Of a stretch of 64,000 bases of DNA, positions 18,643 to 27,307 are shown piece by piece. Origin of the DNA: Streptacidiphilus sp. 4-A2 (GTDB lineage: Bacteria; Actinomycetota; Actinomycetes; Streptomycetales; Streptomycetaceae); assembly GCA_014284505.1 (NCBI GenBank), contig JAAFYY010000001.1, positions 6,187,845-6,251,844 on the forward strand, in the 5' to 3' direction. The notes under the pieces were generated by a model, which was given only the letters and a program-made list of their open reading frames with translations, was not told the origin of the DNA and searched no databases. Numbering within the stretch: position 1 is the first letter of the stretch; each line of letters opens with the position of its first letter. A program made the translations under genes and the position numbers.

Positions 18643-19018
18643 ATGACGACCACCTGCCCCAGCGGCCAGCACGCGCACCACAACGTCTACTCCGCGCAGT
18701 GCCCCTGCCGCACCCTGCTCGACCTGCTCGCCAACAAGTGGTCCGCCCTCGCCATCGGCGCCCTTGAGGACGGGCCGCAGCGGTTCGGCGAGCTCCAGCG
18801 CAAGCTGCAGGGCGTCAGCCCAAGGTGCTGACCCAGACCCTGCGCCGCCTGGAGGACTTCGGCATCCTCACCCGCACGGTCTACCCCGCTGTCCCCTGCA
18901 CGTCGAGTACTCCCTCACCGCCCTCGGCAGCAGCGCGGCAATTCCGCTCAACGCGCTCCGCTCCTGGGTCGAGGAGAACATCGACGACGCCTTCGCCCCC
19001 GAGCCCCTCGCGGGATAG
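18643..19018 (+). CDS. HxlR-family transcriptional regulator, frameshifted
   Basis: About 126 codons. The winged-helix order is typical: CPCRTLLDLLANKWSALAIG (first helix), RFGELQRKLQGVSPKVLTQT (recognition helix, written with the lost base restored), LRRLEDFGILTRTVYPAVP and VEYSLTALG (wing). Breaks at about 18820 and 18896 each lose one C from a CCC or CCCCC run. The Cys pair QCPCR near residue 19 is in the position used by redox- or electrophile-sensing HxlR members such as HypR and QorR, which is known for the family but unproven here. It is divergent from the oxidoreductase operon. Confidence 0.85.
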
Positions 19019-19215
19019 CGGCCACCCGACGCCCTGACGGGCGCGCCCCGTCGCCGCCTCCGCTCCCGGCCCGGCCTCCGGCCCCGGGTATTCAACAACC
19101 AAGTCCACGAAGTTGAGAGTCAGCAGTCGTGCGACCAGCCGGCGCGGCGCTCGCACCATTGAAGCCCAGTTCGATGCCACCGCGATCCGACGCCGACCAC
19201 GGGGCCCTGAAGGCC

Positions 19216-19629
19216 TCACCCCACGGCGGGGTCGATGCCGGTCACGACGTGGATCTCTCGCTGACGACCGCCCGCATCATGGGCAACCGTCGCCTGAGCG
19301 TCGGCCACGATTCTCCGGCTCAGCAGGTTCTCCCGCAGCCCTGGAGTGACCGATACCTCGGTTCGGGCGCTGATGCTGGTGCCGGAGCCGAGTTCAATCA
19401 CCACTGAGCCTCGGCGCAGGCTCGCCTCGATGAGCTCACCCTCAAAAACCCGCTCGTCCGGCTCACTGAACCGGACGTCTTCACTCAGGCCCTTGAGACG
19501 GAGGGCGGCTCCGGTGCTGAGCGAGACGGTACGGGGCAGCGCCGACCGCAGCCATCCCACCAGGGCACTGGCTGCCGCCGACGTGGCCCGCTCCCACGGG
19601 CCCCAGGAACCAAGGATTCTTCTCTGCAC
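19216..19629 (-). CDS. Hypothetical protein
   Basis: An open frame of 137 codons starting with GTG at 19627-19629 (VQRRILGSWGPW). Composition is protein-like, with an acidic middle (SEPDERVFEGELIEASLRRG) and alternating strands (VVIELGSGTSISARTEVSV), and ends TGIDPAVG. No ribosome site is obvious and I recognise no family. Codon bias is weaker than in neighbouring genes, and the local G+C looks lower, as in the next gene. It may be a recently acquired or decaying gene. Confidence 0.45.
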   Translation of the reverse strand: MQRRILGSWGPWERATSAAASALVGWLRSALPRTVSLSTGAALRLKGLSEDVRFSEPDERVFEGELIEASLRRGSVVIELGSGTSISARTEVSVTPGLRENLLSRRIVADAQATVAHDAGGRQREIHVVTGIDPAVG

Positions 19630-19738
19630 CAGTCAAGTTGGCGCCCCGACGCGCGGCATCACGGGCCGGCTGACCCGGTGAAGGCGGCGCCCTGGCAACG
19701 TTCACCCCTGTGACGGCGACGTTGAAGTCGTCACCGCG

Positions 19739-20525
19739 TCAGAGGTACTTGGCTCCACCGGCCGAGGCGGAGCGAGATTTGAGCGTCGCGTCCCCGAACG
19801 ACTCACTCTGCGGCTTGGTCAACAGGCCGCTCTCCTTCGTGAATCGAGGAAGCATCGCGCGTAGGGCGGGTGGCCCGAAGAGGGCGACGGCCATGACAAC
19901 ATCCTCCACCGGCCGCTCCGTCATGACTTCGGCTCGGTTCGACTGCAATCGTACGAAGTTCCGCCGGAGCTGACGGAGGGTAATCATGCCGAATACGGTC
20001 CGGCGAGGTATCAGCCATAGCCCGACCGCCACCAGGATCGCTGCGATGACCGCCTTGACACCCCGGACGTGACCTGTCCCGTGCAAACTTGGATCGTGCC
20101 GACGAGTGGCACAGCAGCGAGCAACATCCGCAGTGTGGCCCACCGCCAGGTTGAGAGCACGAGACCGCCGTCCTGCACTCGGTGCGACAGGTCGGCCAGT
20201 GCCTTTTGCACGCTGGGCTTTGACTCCAGTCTCCGTGGGTGGGTCCGGCCGTAGAGCGCGACGAATTGAGCGTGCCCCAGAGCAGAGCAGTCATCCGGCG
20301 GGCTTGGCTTCCTGATCACTCGTCCGTCGCCGGTGGCCTCGACCGCCCGAGTTCGTGCAGTTCGACCAGGGTCGTCTGAGCCGCCGCCCGCGCTCCACCG
20401 CGCAGGAACGCCACCGCGCTGGGGTCCGCAGACAGCCTGCCACGCCTTCGTGACGGCACGAACCGTATGGCGATCGAACCACCGACCAGCACCGCCAGCA
20501 CCGTGTAGTACGGATCCCCCATCAT
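19739..20525 (-). CDS. TIGR04222-like membrane protein, frameshifted
   Basis: About 262 codons in three frame pieces. Piece one (ATG ATG at 20520-20525) has a membrane helix (YTVLAVLVGGSIAIRFV) followed by DPSAVAFLRGGARAAAQTTL, the FLRGG...A..L signature of TIGR04222 proteins. Piece two continues with the expected ALADLSHRVQDGGL. Piece three has another helix (AVIAAILVAVGLWLIP) and ends SASAGGAKYL. The pieces join by small indels near 20319 and 20080. Family members are actinobacterial membrane proteins without known function, often with a Gly-rich tail; here the tail is very short. It might be a degenerate copy, since it lies in the IS-scarred stretch. Confidence 0.55.
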
Positions 20526-20849
20526 GACTCGCCCCCGGTTGTAGGTCGCGACCCGACCGATATCCTCATGCACCCGTCGGCACTCCAAGGAGCGACAGTC
20601 GCGACCGGCAGAGCACAGAACCTCGGCCATGCGTGCCCATCCTGCCACTGACACGGACGAGCCCGTCACCGGCTCCTCGATCCCGTTCAAACGGCCGGGG
20701 AGACCGGTCAGCCGCCGCTGCCAAGCCAACAACTTCCCTGCTCAGCCTGTCCCTGTGCAGGAGTCACACCCATGGCCGATCGCCTGGGACTCCCGGGCGG
20801 CTCATGACGGCCTTTCTGATCGATGCCCAGCATGCCGCGGCCGATTACG

Positions 20850-21327
20850 ACTGCTGAGAACTCGTCGGGCTTCGGCTCGGGTAGGACGTGCTGGCGCAGA
20901 CTGCGGGACTGGCACGCGGTCGGCGTTTGGGGCCGGCTGCACCAGATGCTGCTGACCGAGCTGCACCGCGCGGGTGACCTGGACCGGTCGCGGCCGGTGA
21001 TCGACGGGTCACACCACCAGGCCCGTCGTGGCGGCCCAAAAGCGGACCGATCCCGGTCGACCGCGCCCGGCCGGGCCCGAAGCACCAGGTGATCACTGAC
21101 GGACGCGGCACGCCCTTGGCCATCACCCTGACCGGCGGCAACAGGCACGACGTCACTCGGATACCACCCCTGCTCGACGCCGTGCCCCGCATCCGCGGCA
21201 CCCGGGAAGGCCGCGGCACCGGCCGATGAAGCTGTACGCCGACGGCGGCTATGACTCCGGCAAGTACCGGCGCCTGCTCTGGCAACGCGGGATCAAGCCG
21301 GTCATCGCCCGCCGCGGTGCGGCACCG
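20850..21327 (+). mobile_element. IS5-family transposase, internal fragment
   Basis: In shifted frames the plus strand reads CWRRLRDWHAVGVWGRLHQM, VIDGSHHQARRGGPK, VITDGRGTPLAITLTGGNRH and LYADGGYDSGKYRRLLW, ending GIKPVIARRG. These are consecutive DDE-transposase blocks of actinobacterial IS5/IS427-type elements, including the DxS and DGGYD aspartates. Both ends are missing: neither the N-terminal PDRTPRRGG block nor the C-terminal block follows in this orientation. It is inactive. The upstream stretch 20526-20849 shows no gene. Confidence 0.8.
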
Positions 21328-21329
21328 CT

Positions 21330-21518
21330 CAGGCAGATGGACCCACTGCGACCCGGTCTGGAACTTCCCCGCGATCGCGTCGATCACCTCGTGGTGATCA
21401 CGCCACTGCCCGCCCCGCCGGGGCGTACGGTCCGGCAACGACGACTCAATCCGCTCCCACTACGCATGGGACAACGGCACAACCAGACCGACGACCAGCC
21501 GGTTCAAAAGAAACGCCC
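21330..21518 (-). mobile_element. IS5-family transposase N-terminal fragment, opposite orientation
   Basis: On the minus strand VPLSHA-stop-WERIESSL is followed by PDRTPRRGGQWRDHHEVIDA and KFQTGSQWVHLPE, the N-terminal blocks of the same transposase type. The in-frame TAG where Gln is usual shows decay. GGGCGTTTCTTTTGAACC near 21500-21517 resembles an IS terminal repeat and abuts the DinB stop codon. The fragment meets the plus-strand fragment tail to tail at about 21328, so the two halves face each other. Confidence 0.75.
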
Positions 21519-22033
21519 TAGTAGTAGCCCTTGTTGCCGTCAAGCAGCTCGCGGACGACGTCCGCGTGCCCCGCGTGCCGTGCGGTCTCCTCGATGAGGT
21601 GGACCAGCATCCACCGGAGGTTGGTGCTGGTGGCGCGGTAGTCGGGGTGGCGGCCGACGTCGTCCAGCGAAGCCGCGGCGACGATCTCGTTGCTGCGGGC
21701 GCACTGGGCTTCGTAGTCCGCGAGCAGCTCGGCGAGGGGACGGCCGTCGGTGTACCAGTCGGCGTCCTCGGTCGACGTGTCGAACCCCGGGTTCTGCTTC
21801 TCGTCACCGGCGAGGAACAGCACCTCCAGCCACAGGTGCTCGGCCCATCGTGCGTGGGAGATGAGGCCGGCCATTGTCATCGCGGGCGAGGTCGGGATGA
21901 GCGAGCGGTGGGCGAGTTCATCGCTCAGTCCCTCGCACTTCCAGCGGAGGATCTGCCGCTGAAGGTCCAGCCAGCCGATCAGTGCGGTGCGCTCGTCCGC
22001 CTGGCGAGGGGGTCGTTCCAGTTTCGATGCCAT
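21518..22033 (-). CDS. DinB/DUF664-family protein
   Basis: A 171-residue intact protein: MASKLERPPRQADERTALIG, then LDLQRQILRWKCEGLSDELA and the conserved helix MAGLISHARWAEHLWLEVLF. A late helix reads MLVHLIEETARHAGHADVVR. The His residues in SHARWAEH and ETARHAGHAD sit where DinB-fold proteins bind a metal, usually three His from a four-helix bundle. The fold is used by thiol-dependent (bacillithiol or mycothiol) transferases, a known association in actinomycetes but not proven here. ATG at 22031-22033 gives the canonical length. The stop codon touches an IS remnant. Confidence 0.87.
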   Translation of the reverse strand: MASKLERPPRQADERTALIGWLDLQRQILRWKCEGLSDELAHRSLIPTSPAMTMAGLISHARWAEHLWLEVLFLAGDEKQNPGFDTSTEDADWYTDGRPLAELLADYEAQCARSNEIVAAASLDDVGRHPDYRATSTNLRWMLVHLIEETARHAGHADVVRELLDGNKGYY

Positions 22034-22153
22034 ATCGGCGCAAGGTACCGGGACGACTGGGAGAACGCACCTGGATTTCCGCGCCACCACCCGGATGCTG
22101 GACCTCGCATCGTCAAGAGCCGACACAATGCTTGGACACGTCTACAGGTAACG

Positions 22154-22186
22154 AAAAACCCCAGATCAGAAGCCTGACCTGGGGTT
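22154..22186 (-). terminator. Rho-independent terminator of tRNA-Thr
   Basis: On the minus strand AACCCCAGGTCAG and CTGATCTGGGGTT pair over 13 positions (one G-T wobble) around GCTT and are followed by TTTTT. It begins 6 nt after the CCA end of the tRNA gene. Confidence 0.9.
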
Positions 22187-22191
22187 CACTG

Positions 22192-22268
22192 TGGAGCCGC
22201 CTTCGGGATTCGAACCCGAGACCTACGCATTACGAGTGCGTTGCTCTGGCCAACTGAGCTAAGGCGGC
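22192..22268 (-). tRNA. tRNA-Thr (anticodon CGT)
   Basis: The minus strand folds into a complete cloverleaf: acceptor GCCGCCT/AGGCGGC, D stem GCTC/GAGC, anticodon stem ACGCA/TGCGT with loop CTCGTAA giving anticodon CGT (reads ACG), and T arm TCGGG-TTCGAAT-CCCGA. The discriminator is T and CCA is encoded (22192-22194). The mature 5' end is at 22268. It reads a common Thr codon in GC-rich genomes. It separates the accessory left part of the window from the conserved core. Confidence 0.96.
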
Positions 22269-22346
22269 GCGCCGGTCTTGCGAGCGGCAACGGAGGACAG
22301 TCTACACAGCTCCGGGCGGTGGTCCGTTCCGGCTGGGCGGGGTGGG

Positions 22347-23037
22347 TCAGGAGGCGGAGGCGGTGGCGAGCTTGGCGGCGAAGCCGATGAAGAGGGCGGC
22401 GACGCCGGTGGTGAGGGCGGCGGAGAGGCGGCGACGGCGGCGGAAGGCGTTGGAGAGGTAGGTGCCGGCCAGGATCAGGGTGGTGAGGTAGAGCACGCTG
22501 AAGCTCTGCAGGGTGGCGCCCAGGATCGTGAAGGGGAGCGCGGAGTCGTGGTAGGTCGGGCTCACGAACTGCACGAAGAAGGAGAGCAGGAAGAGGATCG
22601 CCTTCGGGTTGAGCAGGCTGACCACCAGGGCCCGGCGGAAGGGGCGCTCGCGGCCGTCGGCGTCCAGGGCTGCGACGGCGGAGTCGGTGGGGTCGGCGGT
22701 CGGGTCGGCGGGCTGGTCGGCGGCGGCGTGGTGGGCGCGCCAGAGCTCGCGGGCGGACTTGAGCATGCCGTAGCCGAGGTAGAGCAGATAGCCCGCGCCG
22801 AGGAGCTTCACCGCGTCGAAGATCAGCGGGGTGGTCCGCAGCAGCGAGGCCGCGCCGAGCGAGGTGAGCACGATCAGCGTGGTGTCGCCCGCGAACACTC
22901 CGGCCGCGGCCCGGAAGCCGGTGCGGACGCCCTTGCGGGCGGCTATGGAGAGCACATACATCGAGTTCGGGCCGGGCAGCAGCACTATCAGCAGTGCGCC
23001 CGCCACATAGTTGCCGTAAGTTGATGACCCCGAACAT
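22347..23037 (-). CDS. LysE/LeuE-family amino acid exporter, frameshift near start
   Basis: About 230 codons with six hydrophobic helices. LLPGPNSMYVLSIAARKGVR near the N-terminus and LLNPKAILFLLSFFVQFV in the middle are the LysE/RhtB signature blocks, and GVFAGDTTLIVLTSLG fits helix two. Such proteins export amino acids or homoserine lactones. ATG at 23035-23037 has a very good GGAAGGA site six nt before it, but its frame meets the body of the protein only after a small indel around 23015-23030, so the first ten codons are uncertain. The ribosome site lies inside a perfect inverted repeat (23043-23081). Confidence 0.85.
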
Positions 23038-23042
23038 GCCGC

Positions 23043-23081
23043 ATCCTTCCATCGCACCAGCCGTTGATGCGATGGAAGGAT
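23043..23081 (-). promoter_or_regulatory. 14-bp perfect inverted repeat containing the exporter ribosome site
   Basis: ATCCTTCCATCGCA and TGCGATGGAAGGAT are exact complements separated by 11 nt. On the minus (coding) strand the second arm contains GGAAGGA, the Shine-Dalgarno sequence of the LysE gene. If transcription begins upstream, the RNA hairpin would hide the ribosome site. If it begins within, the element is more likely a protein operator. Confidence 0.6.
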
Positions 23082-23128
23082 TGTCACACCTCTTTGGTCC
23101 TTACCGAACCCGGGTCCTCCTGTGGGGC

Positions 23129-24712
23129 CTACTGGCAGACGGTTCCCTTGGCCGGGGTCCGGTCGTCAGCAGGTAGGCGTTGACGGCCGAGTCGATGCAC
23201 TTGCTGCCGCGTGCGTAGGCGGTGTGGCCGTCGCCGTTGTAGCTGAGCAGCGCGCCCGAGTCGAGCTGGGCCGCCAGGGCCTGAGCCCAGGCGTACGGGG
23301 TCGCCGGGTCGCGGGTGGTGCCGACGACCAGGATCGGGGCGGCGCCCTGGGCAGGGATGGTGTGCGGCTCGCCGCTGGCCTTGACCGGCCAGTAGGCGCA
23401 GGTCAGGCCGGACCAGGCGAGCGAGGCACCGAACTGCGGCGAGGCCGACAGGTAGCCCGGCAGCTGCTGCTGGACCTGCTTCGGGTCGCTCGCGGCCGAC
23501 GGCAGGTCCGCGCAGTCCACGGCGGCGTTGGCGTACATCAGATTGCTGTACTGGCCCGAGGGTCGCGCTCGTAGTACTGGTCGGACAGGGCCAGCAGGCC
23601 GGCGCCTTTGCCCTGCTCGGCCTGGGTGAGCGCCGCTCGCAGCTGCGGCCACTGCTCCTGGTCGTACATGGCCGCGATCACCCCGGTCATGCCCAGGGCC
23701 TCGCCCAGGCTGCGGGACTGCCCGGTCGGCAGCGGCTTGGTGTTCAGCGAGGCGAACAGGGTGTCGAGCCGGCTGTCCGCCTCGGCGGCGGTGTGGCCGA
23801 GCGGGCAGGTGCTCAGGCCGACGCAGTTGCGGGCGAAGGCGTTGAAGGCGGTCTCGAAGCCGCCGGCCTGCTGGCTGTCGAGCTGGAGCGCGGTCAGCGA
23901 CGGGTCCATCGCGCCGTCCAGCACCATGTGCCCGACATGGCTCGGGAAGAGCCCGGCATAGGTGGCGCCCAGGAAGGTGCCGTAGGACTTGCCCAGGTAA
24001 TTGAGCCTGGGGTCACCGAGCAGCGCCCGCGCCACATCCATGTCGCGGGCCGCGTCGATGGTGCTGACATGGGCCAGCAGCTTGCCGGACAGCTGCTCGC
24101 AGCCCGCGGCGAAGGTCTTGTCGGCCGCGACCAGGCGGTCGACCTGTGCCGCGGTGGCCGGGGTCGTGTCCACCTCGGTGTAGGCATCCATCTGCTGGTT
24201 GCTCAGGCAGGTCACCGGGGTGCTGCGGCCCACCCCCCGCGGATCCACGCCGACGATGTCATAGGAATCGCGGACCGGCGCGGGGTAGGTCTGCGCGGCG
24301 TACTCGGCGTACTGGACGGCCGAGCCGCCGGGGCCGCCGGGATTGATCAGCAGCGACCCGAGGCGCCGGTAGCCGTGCCCGGCGGCCTGGCTGCCAGGCC
24401 CAGGGTGATGTCACCGGCCGTCGGATCCTCGTAGTCCAGCGGCACCTTGATCGTGGCGCACTGGAATCCGCTGTCGCAGCTGCCCCAGTTCAGCCGCTGC
24501 TGGTAGTAGCGCTGGAGGTCCGCCGGGACGGACGCCGACAGCGGTTGCAGCACCGGGGCCGCGGCGGAGTCCCCCGAGGGCGGGGTACTGCCGGCGCCGG
24601 ACCCCGCCTTCGAACCCGGCCCGGCGGACGGGGCGGGGGCCGAGGCGCAACCGCTCAGCGCCAGCCCCGCGGCCACCAGTACCGATGTCGCGGCCAGCCG
24701 CAACGTGCTCAT
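23129..24712 (-). CDS. Secreted lipoprotein alpha/beta hydrolase (tripeptidyl aminopeptidase type), frameshifted
   Basis: About 529 codons. ATG at 24710-24712 begins MSTLRLAATSVLVAAGLALS followed by GCASAP, a lipobox (LSGC) for lipid anchoring. The hydrolase part has YDIVGVDPRGVGRSTP-like entry, the elbow GKSYGTFLGATYAG (nucleophile Ser), Asp in VVGTTRDPATPYAW and His in NGDGHTAYARGSKC; the last block is the TAP C-terminal domain. Streptomyces SlpD/SlpE-type enzymes have this plan and remove tripeptides from exported proteins. Breaks at about 24350, 23560 and 23155 each fit single lost bases; the repaired end reads TPAKGTVCQ before TAG at 23129-23131. An intact gene is likely. Confidence 0.85.
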
Positions 24713-24762
24713 CGTTTCTCCCACTCCTTGAATACGCAGAGGCTACAAGCACTTCCGGAGCG

Positions 24763-25833
24763 TTACGGACGGGTGCCCGCGGCCATCAGCTCCGCCAGAT
24801 AGCCGGCCGCCTGCCGCGCCAGCCGGACCCGCTCGGACCGGTCGTCCAGATCCCGGACCGTGTCGGAGAGCCGGATCCACGGCGCCGCGCCCGCCAGCGC
24901 GTGCCGAAGCCGGGCCGCCGAGGCCTGCCCGGCCAGATCCCGCGCGGTGTCCGCCAGCAGCAGGCGCACCGCCCCACCCCGGCCCGTCGACGCGGCCGGG
25001 CCCAGAACGTCGCGGCCCAGGCCGTCGTAGCGGCCGCCGAGGCCGACTCCGGCCGCATAGGCCTCCGGATGGGCCAGCTCCGCCGCCACCGCGGCGGACG
25101 CACCGGCACCCATGCCGAGCACGCCCCAGGACCGGGCCGACGGTTCCACGTGAAACTGCTGCGCCACCGCGCCGCACAGCCGCGCACCGTCGGGCACCGG
25201 GACTGCTTCCGGGGCGACGACCACGAAGGGGTTCGCCCGGTTCGCGGAGGCCGCCTCGGCCAGGCCCTCCAGGATGTCCGGGAGCTCCTGCTGACCGGCC
25301 AGGACCACCAGGGCCTGGAGCGGATGGGTGCGGTGCGGGTACTGCGGCGGCAGCCAGATCCGGACGCGTCCGGGATACCCCGCCAGCGTCCCCTCGCGCA
25401 GTTCCCCGCCCGCCGGACGGCCGACGGTGAGCAGGCCGGCGGCGGGGGCGGGCCGGACCGCGCCCGGCGCCTTGGGCCGGACAGCTGCGGACGGCCTCAC
25501 AACAGCGGCAGCGGCGGCCGACGCGGACGCGGTAGCCGAGCGGACCGGGACCGAGTCGGCGGCCATCCCGGCGACCCCCGCCCGGCTCCGCAGCTCGCTC
25601 CGGAGCTGGTCCGCAGGCCAGTTCTGGAACCGGCCGGAGGCGATCTGGCTGCCGCCGGCCAGCGCACACCCCGCCGCCATCAGCGCCGCTGCCGCACGCA
25701 GCGCTGTGCCGCGATAGCTCGCCGGCAGCTCGTACGCCAGCGCCGCGCGCTGCTCCCGCCAGGAACGCAGCGCGCGAGCACCGAGCCACAGCGTTGCCGA
25801 CACGCCTGCCACCAGCAGGACCGCAAAAATCAC
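24763..25833 (-). CDS. Membrane-anchored esterase-like protein lacking the nucleophile
   Basis: A 356-residue intact protein. GTG at 25831-25833 gives VIFAVLLVAGVSATLWLGAR, a membrane helix; a second helix follows (ALRAAAALMAAGCALAGG). An Ala/Pro-rich linker leads to an Ag85/esterase-like domain: RVRIWLPPQY, LQALVVLAGQQELPDIL, NPFVVVAPEAVPVPDG. The elbow reads WGVLGMGAGASAAV, where GxSxG would be expected: the nucleophile codon at 25105-25107 is GCC (Ala). The usual Asp/His pair is not evident either. It resembles the active-looking homologue at 10762-11910 in plan. It is probably a non-catalytic binding or structural protein. Confidence 0.75.
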   Translation of the reverse strand: MIFAVLLVAGVSATLWLGARALRSWREQRAALAYELPASYRGTALRAAAALMAAGCALAGGSQIASGRFQNWPADQLRSELRSRAGVAGMAADSVPVRSATASASAAAAAVVRPSAAVRPKAPGAVRPAPAAGLLTVGRPAGGELREGTLAGYPGRVRIWLPPQYPHRTHPLQALVVLAGQQELPDILEGLAEAASANRANPFVVVAPEAVPVPDGARLCGAVAQQFHVEPSARSWGVLGMGAGASAAVAAELAHPEAYAAGVGLGGRYDGLGRDVLGPAASTGRGGAVRLLLADTARDLAGQASAARLRHALAGAAPWIRLSDTVRDLDDRSERVRLARQAAGYLAELMAAGTRP

Positions 25834-25937
25834 TTCAGGCCCATCCCCGCCGGGGACGGCCGCCCCCACGTCGGGACGCAAGTCTCACCCGATCGGGCGA
25901 TCCCGGACGGCCCAAGAGCAACCCCCGGCAGCTCCAG

Positions 25938-26010
25938 GAACCGAAGCCGGCCCGGGCACCGAAGCCGGCCCAGGCACCGAAGCCGGCCCGGGCACCGAAA
26001 GTCGGCCCGG
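25938..26010. repeat. 18-bp tandem array after holB
   Basis: Four units of about 18 bp (consensus GCACCGAAGCCGGCCCGG; the last unit has one extra base) lie 16 nt beyond the holB stop codon, between holB and the esterase-like gene. The unit keeps no codon frame requirement here because it is intergenic. Confidence 0.9.
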
Positions 26011-26025
26011 GCATCGACTCTGAGG

Positions 26026-27219
26026 TCAGCCGGCCCGCAGTGCCACCGTCATCGCCTCAACCGCCAGCAGCGGCGCCACATTGCGGTCCAGGGCGCGGCG
26101 GCAGTCCAGCACCGCCTCGATCCGGCGCAGGGTCGCCTCGGCGGTGGAACCGCCCGCCACCCGCTGCACCGCGGAACGGAGGTCCTCACAGGTCAGCTCG
26201 GACGAAGCGGCGAACTGAAGGGCCAGCACATCCCGGTAGAACGAGCAGAGGTCGATCAGCGCCCGGTCCAGGCTGTCGCGCTGGGTACGGGTGGCCCGGC
26301 GCTTCTGCCGGTCCTCCAGTTCCTTCATCGCGCCGGCCGTGCCGCGTGGCATCCGGCCGCCGACGCCCGCGGCCGCGCCCAGGGCGGCCCGCAGGTCCTC
26401 GGTCTCCTTGGCGTCGACCTCCTCGGCGACCTGCTTGGCGTCCGCGGCGGCGGCGTCGACCAGGCTCTGCGCGCCCGCGAGCGCCGCGCCGAGGTCGCCC
26501 ACGCGCAGCGGCAGCGCGAGCACCTCGGCGCGGCGCTCGCGGGCGGAGGCGTCGGTCGCCAGCCGCCGGGCCCGGCCGATATGGCCCTGCGCGGCGCGGG
26601 CGGCGAAGAGTGCCAGCTCGGGGTCGATGCCGTCGCGCCGGACCAGCACGTCCGCGACCGCGCCGACCGCGGGCTGCCGCAGCACCAGCAGGCGGCAGCG
26701 CGACCGGATGGTCGGCAGCGCGTCCTCGACCGAGGGCGCGCAGAGCAGCCAGACCGTACGCGGCGCGGGCTCCTCGATGGCCTTGAGCAGGACGTTCGCC
26801 GCGCCCTCGGTCAGCCGGTCGCAGTCCTCCAGCACAATGACCTGCCAGCGGCCGGCCGCCGGTGACATGGACGCGCTGCGGACCAGTTCACGGGTCTCCT
26901 TGACGCCGATGCTGAGCACATCGGTGCGCACCATCTCCACATCCGAGTGACTGCCGATCAGCGCGGTGTGGCAGCCCTCGCAGAATCCGCAGCCGGGCAC
27001 ACCGCCGAGCTCCAGATCCGGCGCGGTGCACTGGAGCGCGGCGGCGAAGGCCCTGGCGGCGGTCGCCCGGCCGGACCCCGGCGGACCGGTGAACAGCCAG
27101 GCGTGGGTCATCCCCGAGGGGTCGCCCTCGCCGGACAGCACCGCCCGCGCCGACCGCGCGGCGGTGACCAGCTGCTCCACCACGGCGTTCTGGCCGACCA
27201 GGTCGTCCCACACGCTCAC
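26026..27219 (-). CDS. holB: DNA polymerase III delta' subunit
   Basis: A 397-residue intact clamp-loader subunit. It opens MSVWDDLVGQNAVVEQL; the P-loop GPPGSGRAT (residues 45-53) has Arg in place of the usual Lys, as is common in actinobacterial delta' proteins that do not hydrolyse ATP. A zinc module is formed by Cys64, Cys77, Cys80 and Cys83 (PGCGFCEGC). Sensor block IRSRCRLL follows. Residues 230-397 are the helical collar domain. Together with delta and tau/gamma it loads the beta clamp. Its place directly after tmk and topA is the conserved actinobacterial order. Confidence 0.95.
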   Translation of the reverse strand: MSVWDDLVGQNAVVEQLVTAARSARAVLSGEGDPSGMTHAWLFTGPPGSGRATAARAFAAALQCTAPDLELGGVPGCGFCEGCHTALIGSHSDVEMVRTDVLSIGVKETRELVRSASMSPAAGRWQVIVLEDCDRLTEGAANVLLKAIEEPAPRTVWLLCAPSVEDALPTIRSRCRLLVLRQPAVGAVADVLVRRDGIDPELALFAARAAQGHIGRARRLATDASARERRAEVLALPLRVGDLGAALAGAQSLVDAAAADAKQVAEEVDAKETEDLRAALGAAAGVGGRMPRGTAGAMKELEDRQKRRATRTQRDSLDRALIDLCSFYRDVLALQFAASSELTCEDLRSAVQRVAGGSTAEATLRRIEAVLDCRRALDRNVAPLLAVEAMTVALRAG

Positions 27220-27307
27220 GTCGCCACTCCGGTTCCACCGCTCTCCCTGCCGGAACCGACCCTAGCGGTCGGCACCGACAGCCGTGCCGCCCGCGGCGGC
27301 CGCGGGG

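Noticed and set aside
20845..21438. A single minus-strand protein of 197 codons beginning PDRTPRRGG
   Set aside because: Only its first 35 codons are transposase; after about 21330 the frame is antisense to the plus-strand transposase fragment.
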